Assembly (NCBI GenBank): GCA_940746715.1
Contig: CALNWN010000004.1
Location: 372,001 to 436,000, forward strand
Direction of reading: 5' to 3'
Length of the DNA: 64,000 nucleotides
Source of the DNA: an uncultured Paraburkholderia sp.
GTDB taxonomy: Bacteria; Pseudomonadota; Gammaproteobacteria; Burkholderiales; Burkholderiaceae
Each line of letters starts with the position of its first letter. Positions within the stretch are counted from its first letter, which is position 1. Below, one piece after another: positions 30,946 through 40,205 of the stretch. A model generated the notes under the pieces. It did not search any database. It had not been told where the DNA came from and worked only from the letters and a program-made list of their open reading frames with translations. A program made the translations under genes and the position numbers.

Positions 30946-31909
30946 ATGCTGATCAATTGCGCCGCCTATCAGGACGGCCGGAAGCTGGCAGACATCGACA
31001 TCGATAGCATCAGCGACTACGTCGCGCGCCCCGAGTGTTTCGTCTGGGTCGCGCTGAAAGACCCCGCCCCCGGCGAACTCGCGGTGATGAAGCACGAGTT
31101 CGGCCTGCACGACCTCGCGATCGAGGACGCGCAAAACGGTCATCAGCGCCCGAAGATCGAGGAGTACGGCGAGTCGCTGTTCGCGGTCATGCACACGGTC
31201 GAGATGGACGAGGACGGCGAACTGCTGATCGGCGAGGTGGACGTATTCGTCGGCGCGAACTATGTGCTCTCGGTGCGGCGCGGCACGCGCGCGGGCTTTC
31301 AGAACGTGCGGGCGCGCTGCGAGCGCGAGCCGCAATTGCTGAGGCCGGCTCGGCATTCGTGCTGTATGCGCTGGCCGACGACATCGTCGATCGCTATTTC
31401 CCGATCATCGAGGCGATGAACACCAAGATCGAAGACCGCATTTTCGAGCGCAACAACTCGGCGGCGTCGCGCGCGATCATTCAGGATCTGTATTCGCTCA
31501 AGCGCCGCCTCGTGATTCTGCAGCATCACATCGCGCCTCTCTAGGAAGCGCTCAGCAAGCTTACGGGCGGCCGAATTCCGAGCGTCTGCGAAGGCATGCA
31601 GGCTTACTTTCGGGATGTTTACGACCACCTCGAGCGGATCGTGCGCATCATCGACGGCCGGCGCGAAATGGTGGTGACCGCGGTCCAGGTCAACCTCGGC
31701 ATGATTTCCCTCGCGGAAAACGAAGTGACCAAACGGCTCGGTTCATTCGCCGCGCTGTTCGCGGTGCCGACCATGACCGCGGGCATCTACGGCATGAATT
31801 TCCAGAACATTCCGGAACTGCATTTCCAGTACGGCTATCCGCTGTGCCTCGCCATCATGCTGAGCGTCGACCTCGTTCTCTACTGGCGGTTTCGCAAGGC
31901 TGGCTCTGA
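30946..31909 (+). pseudogene. corA: CorA-type magnesium transporter, frameshift and in-frame TAG
   Basis: Starts MLINCAAYQDGRKLADIDID. The soluble domain reads well to EREPQLL, then the frame changes near 31335 and continues EAGSAFVLYALADDIVDRYF. A TAG at 31542-31544 interrupts HHIAPL / EALSKLTGGRIPS. The two C-terminal helices with the universal YGMNF motif (TAGIYGMNFQNIPEL) remain. Near the end, bases also seem lost: the expected WL-stop (TGG CTC TGA, 31901-31909) is out of frame, so the frame reads on to 32006. Would import Mg2+ across the inner membrane. Confidence 0.85.
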
Positions 31910-32101
31910 GCGCCACGCCGCGCTTGCACGCGACGCAATAAAAGTCCAGCATAGGCGGCCCGCCGACGGCAGACATTGCAGTCGGCGGCAAAACCGTCAC
32001 GCGTGAACGAGGCGAGGACCCATTGCCACCCATCTTCTGCCGCAGCGCACGCCGGCGCGCCGCATTTTTTGCGGGCCGGTGCAGTGCAACACTGCAAATC
32101 G

Positions 32102-32151
32102 TTGACAGTCTGGTCAAGATGCGCTGAGAATGAGTCCCGCAAACGTTTGCG
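32102..32151 (+). promoter_or_regulatory. rbs promoter with palindromic LacI-type operator
   Basis: A perfect -35 box TTGACA at 32102-32107 is followed about 17 bases later by a weak -10 (GAGAAT region). Just downstream, CGCAAACGTTTGCG at 32138-32151 is a perfect palindrome with the CG centre typical of LacI-family operators, fitting the RbsR-like regulator encoded at 32878. Confidence 0.6.
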
Positions 32152-32202
32152 CGTAACTAAAAATACGGCTCGACCTGAGCCCGACAAACTCAGGAGATAT
32201 GC

Positions 32203-32299
32203 ATGAGCAATCGCATTCGCCGCCGCGTTCGCCGGCTACCGCAGCCGCGAAGCGCTGCTGCACGACCTCGACACCCATGAAGCAGGGAGCTTGTCATGA
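32203..32299 (+). pseudogene. Remnant of first rbs operon genes (5' scrap joined to 3' scrap)
   Basis: An AGGAGATATGC ribosome site leads to ATG at 32203, but that frame stops after about 25 codons. In another frame the sequence reads IAFAAAFAGYRSREALLHDL and ends at a TGA overlapping the rbsC start. It looks like the start of one gene joined to the end of another by a large deletion. The binding protein and ATPase genes expected between promoter and permease are missing. I cannot assign either scrap securely. Confidence 0.4.
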
Positions 32300-32727
32300 C
32301 CGATCAATCGTTGCGCAACACGCCGGGCGCGAAACACGGCGCACAAGAGAGCGGCGCCGCCGTCAATGCGAACGCCGCGCCGCCGGCCGATCCGTCGGCA
32401 CCGCTCGCGAGCGGCAAGCCGGCCGGCACGCGGCTAGGGTTCTCGAACTACCTGGGCCTCGCCGGGGCGCTGGTCGGCATGATCGTGCTGTTCTCGCTCC
32501 TGAGTTCGCACTTTCTGACGTACGACACGTTCAGCACCATCGCCAACCAGATTCCGGATCTGGTGGTGATGTCGGTCGGCATGACGTTCGTGCTGATCAT
32601 TTCGGTGCTGGCGGCCGGCCTCGCGCAGATCGGCGCGAACGAGCCGACCAAGCGGATGATCACCGGCGCCGTGATCGTGGTGGCGGTGGTGCTGGATACC
32701 TACCGCAGCCGCCGCAAGCGCGCCTGA
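32296..32727 (+). pseudogene. rbsC: Ribose ABC transporter permease, large internal deletion
   Basis: Starts MTDQSLRNTPGAKHGAQESG. The first membrane helices are normal to VMSVGMTFVLII, then jump directly to SVLAAGLAQIGANEPTKRMI and the C-terminal VVLDTYRSRRKRA. The open frame of 143 residues compares with about 330 for the family, so some 190 residues with most membrane helices are gone, in frame. It cannot form a working permease. Confidence 0.75.
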
Positions 32728-32877
32728 CATCGTCACGGTAACGCGCGCCGGGCGTTCGAGGGCGAATTTGCGGTAAAGCGTAAGGAATGGATGGGCAGGG
32801 CGTGTCTTCGATGAGGATGTCCCGAGGTCAGCAACCGGCGTGACCGGCGGGAAAAACAGGCAGGAGAGCAACAGGTT

Positions 32878-33887
32878 ATGGCGACGATCAAGGATGTAGC
32901 AGCCGTGGCGGGCGTGTCCTTCACGACGGTATCGCACGTCGTGAACAACTCGCGTCCGGTTTCGGCCGACGTGCGCGCGAAGGTCGAGCACGCCATTCGC
33001 CAGCTTCACCATGTGCCGTCGGCAGTGGCCCGTTCGCTGAAGGCGCGCGCCACCGCGACCATCGGACTCGTGGTGCCGAACAGCACCAACCCGTACTTCG
33101 CGGAACTGGCGCGCGGCATCGAGGACGGTTGCGCCCGCAACGGCTACTGCGTGTTTTTCTGCAATTCCGACGACGACCCCGCGAAGCAGCGCAACTACCT
33201 GCGCGTGCTGCAGGAAAAACGGATCGACGGGCTGATCGTCGCTTCCGCCGGCGACGACGCGGTGCTCGCGCAGACGCTCGCGGACGCGCGAGCCGCTCGT
33301 GATCGTCGACCGCAATATCGAGGGCGTGAATGCGGACCTCGTGCAGATCGATCACGAAAAGGGCGTACCTGGCCACGCGTCATCTGCTGGAGTTGGGGCA
33401 CGTGCGGATCGGCTGCATTAGCGGCCCGGTCGATACGGCGGTCAGCGCGATGAGCGAACGCGGCATCGAGATTCCGCCGGACGCGATCGTCGAAAGCGAT
33501 TTTTCCGGGACCGGCGGCCACCGCGCGGCCGCGCAGCTCTTCGATACGGTCAAGCCGTCGGCGATTTTCGCCTGCAACGACATGATGGGCATCGGCGCCT
33601 TGCGCGCGGCGGCGGAGCGCAATATCAGCGTGCCGCGCGACTGCTCGATCATCGGTTTCGACGACATTGAACTGGGACGCTTCACCTATCCGGCGCTGTC
33701 GACGGTCGGGCAGTCGGTGCGCGCGCTCGGCGACATGGCGGCGCAGACGCTGATCGAGCGTATTGCCGGGAAGACGGCGGCGAGCACGCGAGCCGGCGGG
33801 CGCAGGCGTGTAGTGTCGCCGCGGCTGATCGTGCGCGAATCGACGTCGACGTGGGCGGGCGCGGGCAAGCGCCATCTGGCGGCGTGA
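32878..33887 (+). pseudogene. rbsR: RbsR-like LacI family repressor, two 2-bp deletions
   Basis: MATIKDVAAVAGVSFTTVSH is a full LacI helix-turn-helix after GCAGGAGAG. Two frame changes near 33288 (TLADA to REPLVIVDRNIEGV) and 33365 (DHEKG to AYLATRHLLELG) each fit the loss of two bases from a CGCG run. The segment DTAVSAMSERGIEIPP is shorter than usual, suggesting a small in-frame deletion. The C-terminal domain then reads to GFDDIELGRFTYPALSTVGQ. It would bind the palindrome at 32138. Confidence 0.8.
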
Positions 33888-33985
33888 ACACGCGGCCGCG
33901 GCCTGCGGACTTCTTGACCGGCTTGACCGCACCATGCAGCAGCATCGGCAAGCCGAACTGAAAAGCAGAACAACTGGAGAATTGA

Positions 33986-34856
33986 GTGGCAAGTAACGAA
34001 ACGCGCGCTCGCGTGGCGGTGGTCGGCAGTCTGAATATGGATCTCGTGGCGCGCGCGCCGCGTCTGCCGCATCCCGGCGAAACGCTGGCCGGCCGCACCT
34101 TCGCGCAGGTCGCGGGCGGCAAGGGCGGCAACCAGGCGGTGGCGGCGGCAAGGCTCGGCGCGCAGGTGTCGATGCTCGGCTGCGTCGGCGCCGACGCGAA
34201 CGGCGCGCAACTGCGCGCGGGGCTCGAGGCTGAGGGCATCGACTGTGCAGCGCTCGAAACCGGTCGCGAGCCGAGCGGCGTGGCGCTGATCGTCGTCGAC
34301 GATGCCAGCGAACGCGATTGTGATCGTGGCCGGCAGCAACGGCGAGGTGACGCCCGAAACGATTGTGCGCCACGAAGCGGTGCTCGCCGCTGCCGATGTC
34401 GTGATCTGCCAACTCGAAACGCCGCCGGCCGCGGTTCACGCGGCGCCCGCCACTGGCCCGCTTTCCGCCGAGTGGCTGCCGCTTATCGACTGTCTGATTC
34501 CGAACGAGCTCGAAGCCGCGACGCTGACCGGCTTGCCGGTGGGCTCGCCCGAAGAAGCGGCGACGGCCGCCGTGCTGCGCGCGGCTGGCGCGCGCAACGT
34601 GCTGGTGACGCTCGGCCCGCGCGGGGTGCAGGCGGCGCTCGAAGGCGCGGCGCCCGTGCTGTACGACGCGCCGAAAGTCCAAGCCGTCGATACTACGGCG
34701 GCGGGCGACACGTTCATCGGCGGTTTCGCCGCCCAACTGGCCGAAGGCGCGGGCGTCGATGCGGCCATCCGCTTTGCCCAGCGGGCCGCCGCACTCTCGG
34801 TGACCCGCGCGGGCGCGCAGCCGTCCATCCCCACGCGCGCCGAACTCGACGGCTGA
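33986..34856 (+). pseudogene. rbsK: Ribokinase (PfkB family), frameshift and in-frame loss
   Basis: GTG start at 33986 after TGGAGAA. The N-terminal GSLNMDLVARAPRLPHPGET and VAGGKGGNQAVAAARLG are typical of ribokinase. A two-base loss near 34312 shifts the frame (VVDDAS to NAIVIVAGSNGEVTPE). The stretch QLETPPAAVHAAPATGPLSA lacks about 15 residues that normally precede the PxPA region. The C-terminal DTTAAGDTFIGGFAAQL retains the catalytic Asp. Last gene of the ribose cluster. Confidence 0.8.
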
Positions 34857-34888
34857 CGCCGTCGTCGCCAGCCCTTCCGTCCTGCAAA

Positions 34889-34916
34889 GCCAGCGCGGCG
34901 ACGACGCCGCGCTGGC
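34889..34916 (+). terminator. Hairpin after rbsK
   Basis: GCCAGCGCGGCG and CGCCGCGCTGGC pair perfectly over 12 bp with a four-base loop. Only a short T-rich stretch (TTTCTTT) follows. Likely the terminator of the rbs cluster. Confidence 0.6.
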
Positions 34917-35169
34917 CACATTTCTTTGGCTCCCGCCGCGGCTTCAGTCCGCCCGGCGGGACGCGTCTCTGCGCAACCCGATCCTCAGAATTTTGTAGGT
35001 ATTTCCAGTCGGCAGCGCGACATTTCGTCAGACCATATAAAACATTCAAGTCCGCATGAGGACTGCCGTAAACGCGGCTGTCAGAGCGCCGATGCAACAG
35101 ACTCACCAACGGTGCCGGAAGCACTTATCAGACCTTTCTGCTGCGACGCAGCCTCTCAAGCACAAGACA
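34917..35169. other. Intergenic stretch between rbsK and the chemoreceptor remnant
   Basis: No gene seen. An AT-rich part around 34985-35050 probably carries the promoter of the chemoreceptor, but no convincing -35/-10 pair stands out. Confidence 0.35.
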
Positions 35170-35402
35170 ATGTATGTTGAAAAGGGCATTTCCATTAAGG
35201 CCCGCATCGGCCTCACGATGGCGTTTCTCGCCGCGCTGCTCGTGGCTATCGGTGTTCTTGGTCTCTTCGGCATGGGTCGTTCGAACGACGCGTACGAGGA
35301 GACCTTCACCAATGCGATGCCGAGCGCCGTCGACATCGGCAACGCCGAGCTGTACGCGGCCCGCGAGCGTCTCGCGCTCGATCGCGCGGCGTTCATGATC
35401 GG
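35170..35402 (+). pseudogene. Methyl-accepting chemotaxis protein, N-terminal fragment
   Basis: MYVEKGISIKARIGLTMAFL begins a Tar-like chemoreceptor: a membrane helix near residues 12-34, then the periplasmic ligand domain GMGRSNDAYEETFTNAMPSA and ELYAARERLALDRAAFM. After about 77 residues the sequence changes to hydratase in the same frame. The second membrane helix, HAMP and signalling domains are all gone. Confidence 0.75.
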
Positions 35403-35998
35403 CGCGAAGGCGCCCGGCGGCCCGACTTCGGGCGCGCCGATTCCGGCTTCGCTCGTACGGCCTTCGCCGGCGCGTGTCGCACATGGCGACTTCTTCCGCG
35501 TGCTGGTTGGAACTGGAGATCGCGTTCCGCTTCGCGGAGGCCATCGAGCCGCGCAACCGCGCCTATGCGCGCGACGAGGTGCTCGCGCTGGTCGGCGTCG
35601 TGCTGCCGGCCATCGAGATTGTCGACAGCCGTTTCGCCGAATGGCCGAACGTCGTGCCGCTCGCCCAGCGTGCCGACGCGCAAAACAACGGCGCGCTCGT
35701 CACCGGTCATCCGGTGGCGTATGCGGGGCTCGCACGCGGCTTCGACTTCGTTTCGCCGGAACTGGAACTGAGCTTCGACGGCCAGTCGCTCGTGCCCGAC
35801 GCCACCGGCAATCCGGCTGGCGATCCGCGCGAGCTCCTTGTATGGTTCGTCAACCATTGCGCCGCCATGGGCATCACGATCGAACCGGAATGGACGCTCA
35901 CCACCGGCTTCTATGTCGGTGCGCACAAGGTGGGCAAGCCGGGCATTGTGCGCGGCCATATCGACGGACTTGGAGAGGTCGAGATCGAACTGACCTGA
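35403..35998 (+). pseudogene. 2-keto-4-pentenoate hydratase-like (FAH superfamily) 3' fragment
   Basis: From GAKAPGGPTSGAPIPAS onward the sequence matches the hydratase/decarboxylase branch of the fumarylacetoacetate hydrolase superfamily: ELEIAFRFAEAIEPRNRAYA with the metal-binding E-x-E, then VVLPAIEIVDSRFAEWPNV and TGFYVGAHKVGKPGIVRG. A frame change near 35508 separates FFRVLV from LELEIAF. The N-terminal ~60 residues are replaced by the chemoreceptor. Confidence 0.75.
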
Positions 35999-36003
35999 CG
36001 GCG

Positions 36004-36106
36004 TGACACAGTGTCATGTGACACGGTGCGGAGCTTTTCTCGCGCTGTGCTTGTAACGGCGCACTACAAACGAAGTATCGAACGGCTGCCCACGGGCGGC
36101 CGTTTT
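36004..36106 (+). terminator. Two hairpins after the chimera
   Basis: TGACACAGTGTCA at 36004-36016 is a perfect palindrome just after the stop. At 36081-36106, AACGGC.GCCC pairs with GGGC.GCCGTT and is followed by TTTT, a standard Rho-independent terminator with one mismatch. Confidence 0.6.
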
Positions 36107-36781
36107 ACATTTCGCGCATGGGAGGCGAGTCCTTAGCCGTATACCCTATTGAACGGATTGCGCGCCGCGCCGTTATCCAGTTAACCGACGCGTTGATGCA
36201 AAGCATGTGAAGCATCGTGTGATTGCAAGGCAGGCGAGAAGATGCGATGGAACGAAACGTCGCGTACAGGGACGAACGACATGAACGCGCAGCACGAAAG
36301 TGCGCCGGCGAACCCTGCGTGCAACTTTGTCGATCGACGTGTAACAGATGCGGGGACATGTCGGCCAAACGCATGTCAAAGCGTTAGAGGGAAAGGGGCG
36401 AAAGCACGAAAGAGCGGGGACGTAGCGCGCAAATGCGCGATGTGCCGGCGAAACCCGGCGTCGAGGTACGCGACGTGCGTGTGCGGACAGCGCGTGAATG
36501 TAGGTGCGGGATGACAGCCGGGTAAGAGATCGTGAAGCACAGGCGTGAAGCGGCAGAGTAAGCAAGCAAAGTAAGCCAGCGAGGGCACCGTTCGACGCGC
36601 AAGATTGTAGGTCGTCGAAAGGGCTTTCCAAGTGATGAATGTCGGGAGGCGGCTACGGCGCGATTTTCGCAACGTAGTTCGTGAAAAAAAATTTAAAAGG
36701 GTTTAGGATGAATTCGAGCGATGTCGTTTCCGAATAGCGCGCCGCGCACGACATCGGTCTAGACTTCGGCGAGGAGGTAGC
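36107..36781. other. Long non-coding leader region upstream of prkA
   Basis: About 670 bases without a credible gene on either strand; open frames here lack family signals and have atypical composition. From about 36230 to 36640 the + strand is purine-rich (GA and GAA runs). An A-run followed by TTTAAAAGGG lies near 36685-36705, and GAGGAGGT immediately precedes prkA. It may hold the promoter, a long 5' UTR or a small RNA; no sigma-54 -24/-12 pair was found. Confidence 0.5.
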
Positions 36782-38704
36782 ATGGATATCTACAGCAGTT
36801 TCGCGACCCGCTTCGAGAAAACGCGAGAAGATGAACTCTCGCTCGAGGAGTACCTCGCGCTCTGCAAAGACAATCCCGCCGCGTACGCCACGGCTGGCGA
36901 ACGCATGTTGACGGCAATCGGAGAACCCGAACAGATCGACACTCGCAACGATCCGCGCATGTCGCGCATCTTCGCGAACAAGGTCATCAAGGTATACCCC
37001 GCATTCCGTGAGTTCTACGGAATGGAGGAGGTGATCGAGCAGGTGGTCGCCTACTTCCGGCACTCGGCCCAGGGGCTCGAAGAAAAGAAGCAGATTCTGT
37101 ATCTGTTGGGCCCGGTCGGCGGCGGTAAATCGTCGATCGCGGAACGTTTGAAGCAACTCATGGAGCGCGTGCCTTTCTACGCGATCAAGGGCTCGCCCGT
37201 GAACGAATCGCCGCTCGGTCTGTTCGACTACGACGAGGACGGTCCGATCCTCGAAGAGCAATACAGCATACCACGCCGCTACCTCAAAAGCATTCTGAGC
37301 CCGTGGGCGGTCAAGCGCCTGCACGAGTACAACGGCGACATCCGCAAATTCCGCGTGGTGCGGCGCTATCCGTCCATTTTGCGGCAGATCGGCATCGCCA
37401 AGACCGAACCGGGCGACGAGAACAATCAGGACATCTCCTCGCTCGTCGGTAAGGTCGACATTCGCAAGCTCGAGCAGTATGCGCAAGACGATGCGGACGC
37501 CTACAGTTATTCCGGCGGCCTGTGTCTCGCGAATCAGGGCCTGCTCGAATTCGTCGAAATGTTCAAGGCGCCGATCAAGGTGCTGCACCCGCTCCTGACC
37601 GCCACGCAGGAAGGCAACCTCAAGGGCACCGAAGGCTTCGGCGCGATTCCTTTCGACGGCGTGATTCTCGCGCACTCGAACGAGTCGGAGTGGAAGGCGT
37701 TCCGCAACAACCGAAACAACGAAGCATTGCTCGACCGGATCTTCGTCGTGAAGGTGCCGTACTGCCTGCGTTATTCCGAAGAGATCAAGATCTACGAGAA
37801 GCTGTTGCGCAACTCGTCGCTCTCCAATGCGGTATGCGCGCCTGGCACGCTGAAGATGATGGCGCAAATGTCGGTACTCACGCGCTTGCAGGAGCCTGAA
37901 AATTCGAGTCTCTTCTCGAAGATGCAGGTCTACGACGGCGAGAATCTGAAGGACACCGATCCGAAGGCGAAGTCGTATCAGGAATATCGCGACTTTGCGG
38001 GTGTGGACGAGGGAATGACCGGCGTGTCGACGCGCTTCGCGTTCAAGATTCTGTCGCGCGTGTTCAACTTCGATTCCACCGAAGTCGCGGCGAACCCGGT
38101 GCATCTGATGTATGTGCTCGAACAGCAGATCGAGCGCGAGCAGTTCCCGCCGGAAACCGAGCAGAAGTATCTGTCGTTCATTAAGGACGTGCTGGCGTCG
38201 CGTTACGCGGAATTCATCGGCAAGGAGATCCAGACCGCTTACCTCGAGTCGTACTCCGAATATGGGCAGAACATTTTCGATCGCTATGTGACGTATGCGG
38301 ACTTCTGGATTCAGGACCAGGAATTCCGCGACCACGACACCGGCGAGAGCTTCGACCGCGCGGCGCTCAATGCCGAGCTGGAGAAGATCGAGAAGCCCGC
38401 GGGCATCAGCAACCCGAAGGACTTCCGTAACGAGATCGTGAACTTCGTGCTGCGGGCGCGTGCTGCGAATGCAGGGAAGAATCCTGCATGGATCAGCTAC
38501 GAAAAGCTGCGCGTGGTGATCGAAAAGAAGATGTTCTCGAACACGGAGGAACTGTTGCCGGTCATTTCGTTCAACGCCAAAGGTTCGGCGGAAGAACAGC
38601 GCAAGCATGAAGACTTCGTCAACCGAATGGTGGCGAAGGGCTATACGCCGAAGCAGGTGCGCTTGCTATGTGACTGGTATCTGCGCGTGCGCAAGTCGTC
38701 ATGA
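36782..38704 (+). CDS. prkA: PrkA family serine protein kinase (YeaG)
   Basis: Intact 640-residue protein, the family's normal length, starting MDIYSSFATRFEKTREDELS after GAGGAGGTAGC. An AAA+-like ATPase domain carries Walker A GPVGGGKSS near residues 110-118; the C-terminal PrkA domain follows (FNFDSTEVAANPVHLMYVLE region). In enterobacteria YeaG acts with YeaH in stationary-phase and nitrogen-starvation responses; in Bacillus PrkA affects sporulation. First gene of the three-gene prkA-yeaH-spoVR operon, conserved in many proteobacteria. It shows no damage in a heavily eroded neighbourhood. Confidence 0.95.
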   Translation: MDIYSSFATRFEKTREDELSLEEYLALCKDNPAAYATAGERMLTAIGEPEQIDTRNDPRMSRIFANKVIKVYPAFREFYGMEEVIEQVVAYFRHSAQGLEEKKQILYLLGPVGGGKSSIAERLKQLMERVPFYAIKGSPVNESPLGLFDYDEDGPILEEQYSIPRRYLKSILSPWAVKRLHEYNGDIRKFRVVRRYPSILRQIGIAKTEPGDENNQDISSLVGKVDIRKLEQYAQDDADAYSYSGGLCLANQGLLEFVEMFKAPIKVLHPLLTATQEGNLKGTEGFGAIPFDGVILAHSNESEWKAFRNNRNNEALLDRIFVVKVPYCLRYSEEIKIYEKLLRNSSLSNAVCAPGTLKMMAQMSVLTRLQEPENSSLFSKMQVYDGENLKDTDPKAKSYQEYRDFAGVDEGMTGVSTRFAFKILSRVFNFDSTEVAANPVHLMYVLEQQIEREQFPPETEQKYLSFIKDVLASRYAEFIGKEIQTAYLESYSEYGQNIFDRYVTYADFWIQDQEFRDHDTGESFDRAALNAELEKIEKPAGISNPKDFRNEIVNFVLRARAANAGKNPAWISYEKLRVVIEKKMFSNTEELLPVISFNAKGSAEEQRKHEDFVNRMVAKGYTPKQVRLLCDWYLRVRKSS

Positions 38705-38815
38705 TCCGCACTGCGTGCCGCTCGCGCGGCCCAGCCGCGCGAGCACCCTGCGAGCCGCAAGCTGCATGGACATAGCATCGGACTAGCAGCGTGCGTCTCG
38801 CGCACCCGAAATGCG

Positions 38816-38874
38816 CGCGGTGGCCTCGGATAACAGCAAGCGCAGAGCGCTTGCTGTTATCCGAGGCCACCGCG
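38816..38874. repeat. 28-bp perfect inverted repeat with 3-base loop between prkA and yeaH
   Basis: The left arm at 38816-38843 (begins CGCGGTGGCCTCGG) and the right arm at 38847-38874 (ends CCGAGGCCACCGCG) are perfect reverse complements over 28 bases, with AGA between. In RNA this is a 59-nt hairpin with no mismatch, 111 bp after the prkA stop and 53 bp before the yeaH start. There is no T-run, so it is not a standard terminator. Confidence 0.95.
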
Positions 38875-38927
38875 TGGGACTGGAGTCGGCGCACGAGCGC
38901 TCACTCCGTCCACATTGGAGACCGGGC

Positions 38928-40205
38928 GTGCTTCATCAAATCATCGACCGCAGGTTGGCAGGCAAGAACAAAAGCATTGCAAATCGCGAGCGTTTTTTGC
39001 GCCGCGTCAAGAACTACATTCGTCGCGCCGTTTCGGAAGCGGTGCGCGACCGCAGCATCAAAGACATTCAGAACACCCAGAGCATCACCATTCCGCACAA
39101 GGACATCGCGGAGCCGTCGTTCCGGCACGGGCCGGGCGGCCGGCGCGAAATGGTGCATCCAGGCAACTCCGACTACATCCGCGGCGACAAAATCCAGCGT
39201 CCGCAAGGCGGTGGCGGCGGGGGCGGGGGCGGCGGCAGTCAGGCGAGCAACGAAGGCGAGGGTCAGGACGACTTCGTGTTCGAACTGAGCCGCGAAGAGT
39301 TCATGCAGTACTTCTTCGACGACCTCGAGCTCCCGCGGCTTGTCAAAACGCATCTGCTGGCCGTACCCACGTGGAAAAGCATCCGCGCCGGCTGGGCGGC
39401 GGAAGGCACGCCGAACAATATCGACGTGGTGCGCTCGCTGCGCAGCGCGCTTGGCCGCCGCATCGCGCTCGGGGCGCCGCTTGTCAACCAGCTCCACGAA
39501 ATGGAGCGGCAGCTCGAGGCGCTGAAAGCGGATCCCGACGACCGCCGCGACGAAATCAAACTGCTCGAAGACGAAATCCACCATCTGCGCGGGCGCATCT
39601 GGCGCATTCCGTTTATCGATCCGTTCGATCTGCGTTATGTGAATCGCGTGAAGCAGCCCACGCCGTCGAGCCAAGCCGTCATGTTCTGTCTGATGGATGT
39701 GTCCGGCTCCATGGACGAGCAGCGCAAGGATCTCGCCAAGCGTTTTTTCATCCTCCTATACCTGTTTCTCAAGCGCAACTACGAGAAGATCGAGGTGGTG
39801 TTCATTCGCCACCACACGCGCGCGGAAGAAGTGGACGAGGACACGTTCTTCCATTCGACGGAGAGCGGCGGCACGGTCGTGTCGAGCGCGCTCGAGCTGA
39901 TGCAGAAGGTGATGGACGAGCGCTATTCGCCGACTGAATGGAACATTTACGGCGCCCAGGCGTCCGACGGCGACGACTGGACCGACGACTCGCCGAAGTG
40001 CCGCAAGATACTCGCGGATGACATCCTCGATAAGGTGCGCTATTTTGCGTATATTCAGGTCACGCCCGAAGAGCAGAACCTGTGGCTCGAATATGCGCAG
40101 CTGGCCTTGAGCCAGCCGCATATGGCAATAAAGAAGGTCGAAACCGCGGCTGACATCTATCCGGTGTTTCGCGAGTTGTTCGAGAAGCAGGTGGCGTCGT
40201 CATGA
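38928..40205 (+). CDS. yeaH: YeaH/DUF444 family protein
   Basis: GTG start at 38928 (LHQIIDRRLAGKNKSIANRE) after TTGGAGAC, giving 425 residues, the usual length. A basic N-terminal region with IPHKDIAEPSFRHGPGGRRE is followed by a run of glycines near residue 95 and a VWA-like domain with MIDAS-type DVSGSMDE near residue 257, then SGGTVVSSALELMQKVMDE. YeaH partners PrkA/YeaG. The stop overlaps the spoVR start (TCATGA). Intact. Confidence 0.93.
   Translation: MLHQIIDRRLAGKNKSIANRERFLRRVKNYIRRAVSEAVRDRSIKDIQNTQSITIPHKDIAEPSFRHGPGGRREMVHPGNSDYIRGDKIQRPQGGGGGGGGGGSQASNEGEGQDDFVFELSREEFMQYFFDDLELPRLVKTHLLAVPTWKSIRAGWAAEGTPNNIDVVRSLRSALGRRIALGAPLVNQLHEMERQLEALKADPDDRRDEIKLLEDEIHHLRGRIWRIPFIDPFDLRYVNRVKQPTPSSQAVMFCLMDVSGSMDEQRKDLAKRFFILLYLFLKRNYEKIEVVFIRHHTRAEEVDEDTFFHSTESGGTVVSSALELMQKVMDERYSPTEWNIYGAQASDGDDWTDDSPKCRKILADDILDKVRYFAYIQVTPEEQNLWLEYAQLALSQPHMAIKKVETAADIYPVFRELFEKQVASS

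Noticed and set aside
36173..36672. Cysteine/arginine-rich minus-strand frames upstream of prkA
   Set aside because: Several overlapping frames of unusual composition, none with a ribosome site or family signal; treated as non-coding.
36653..38608. Minus-strand open frame of about 650 codons opposite prkA
   Set aside because: Same reason: a shadow of prkA with no domain resemblance.
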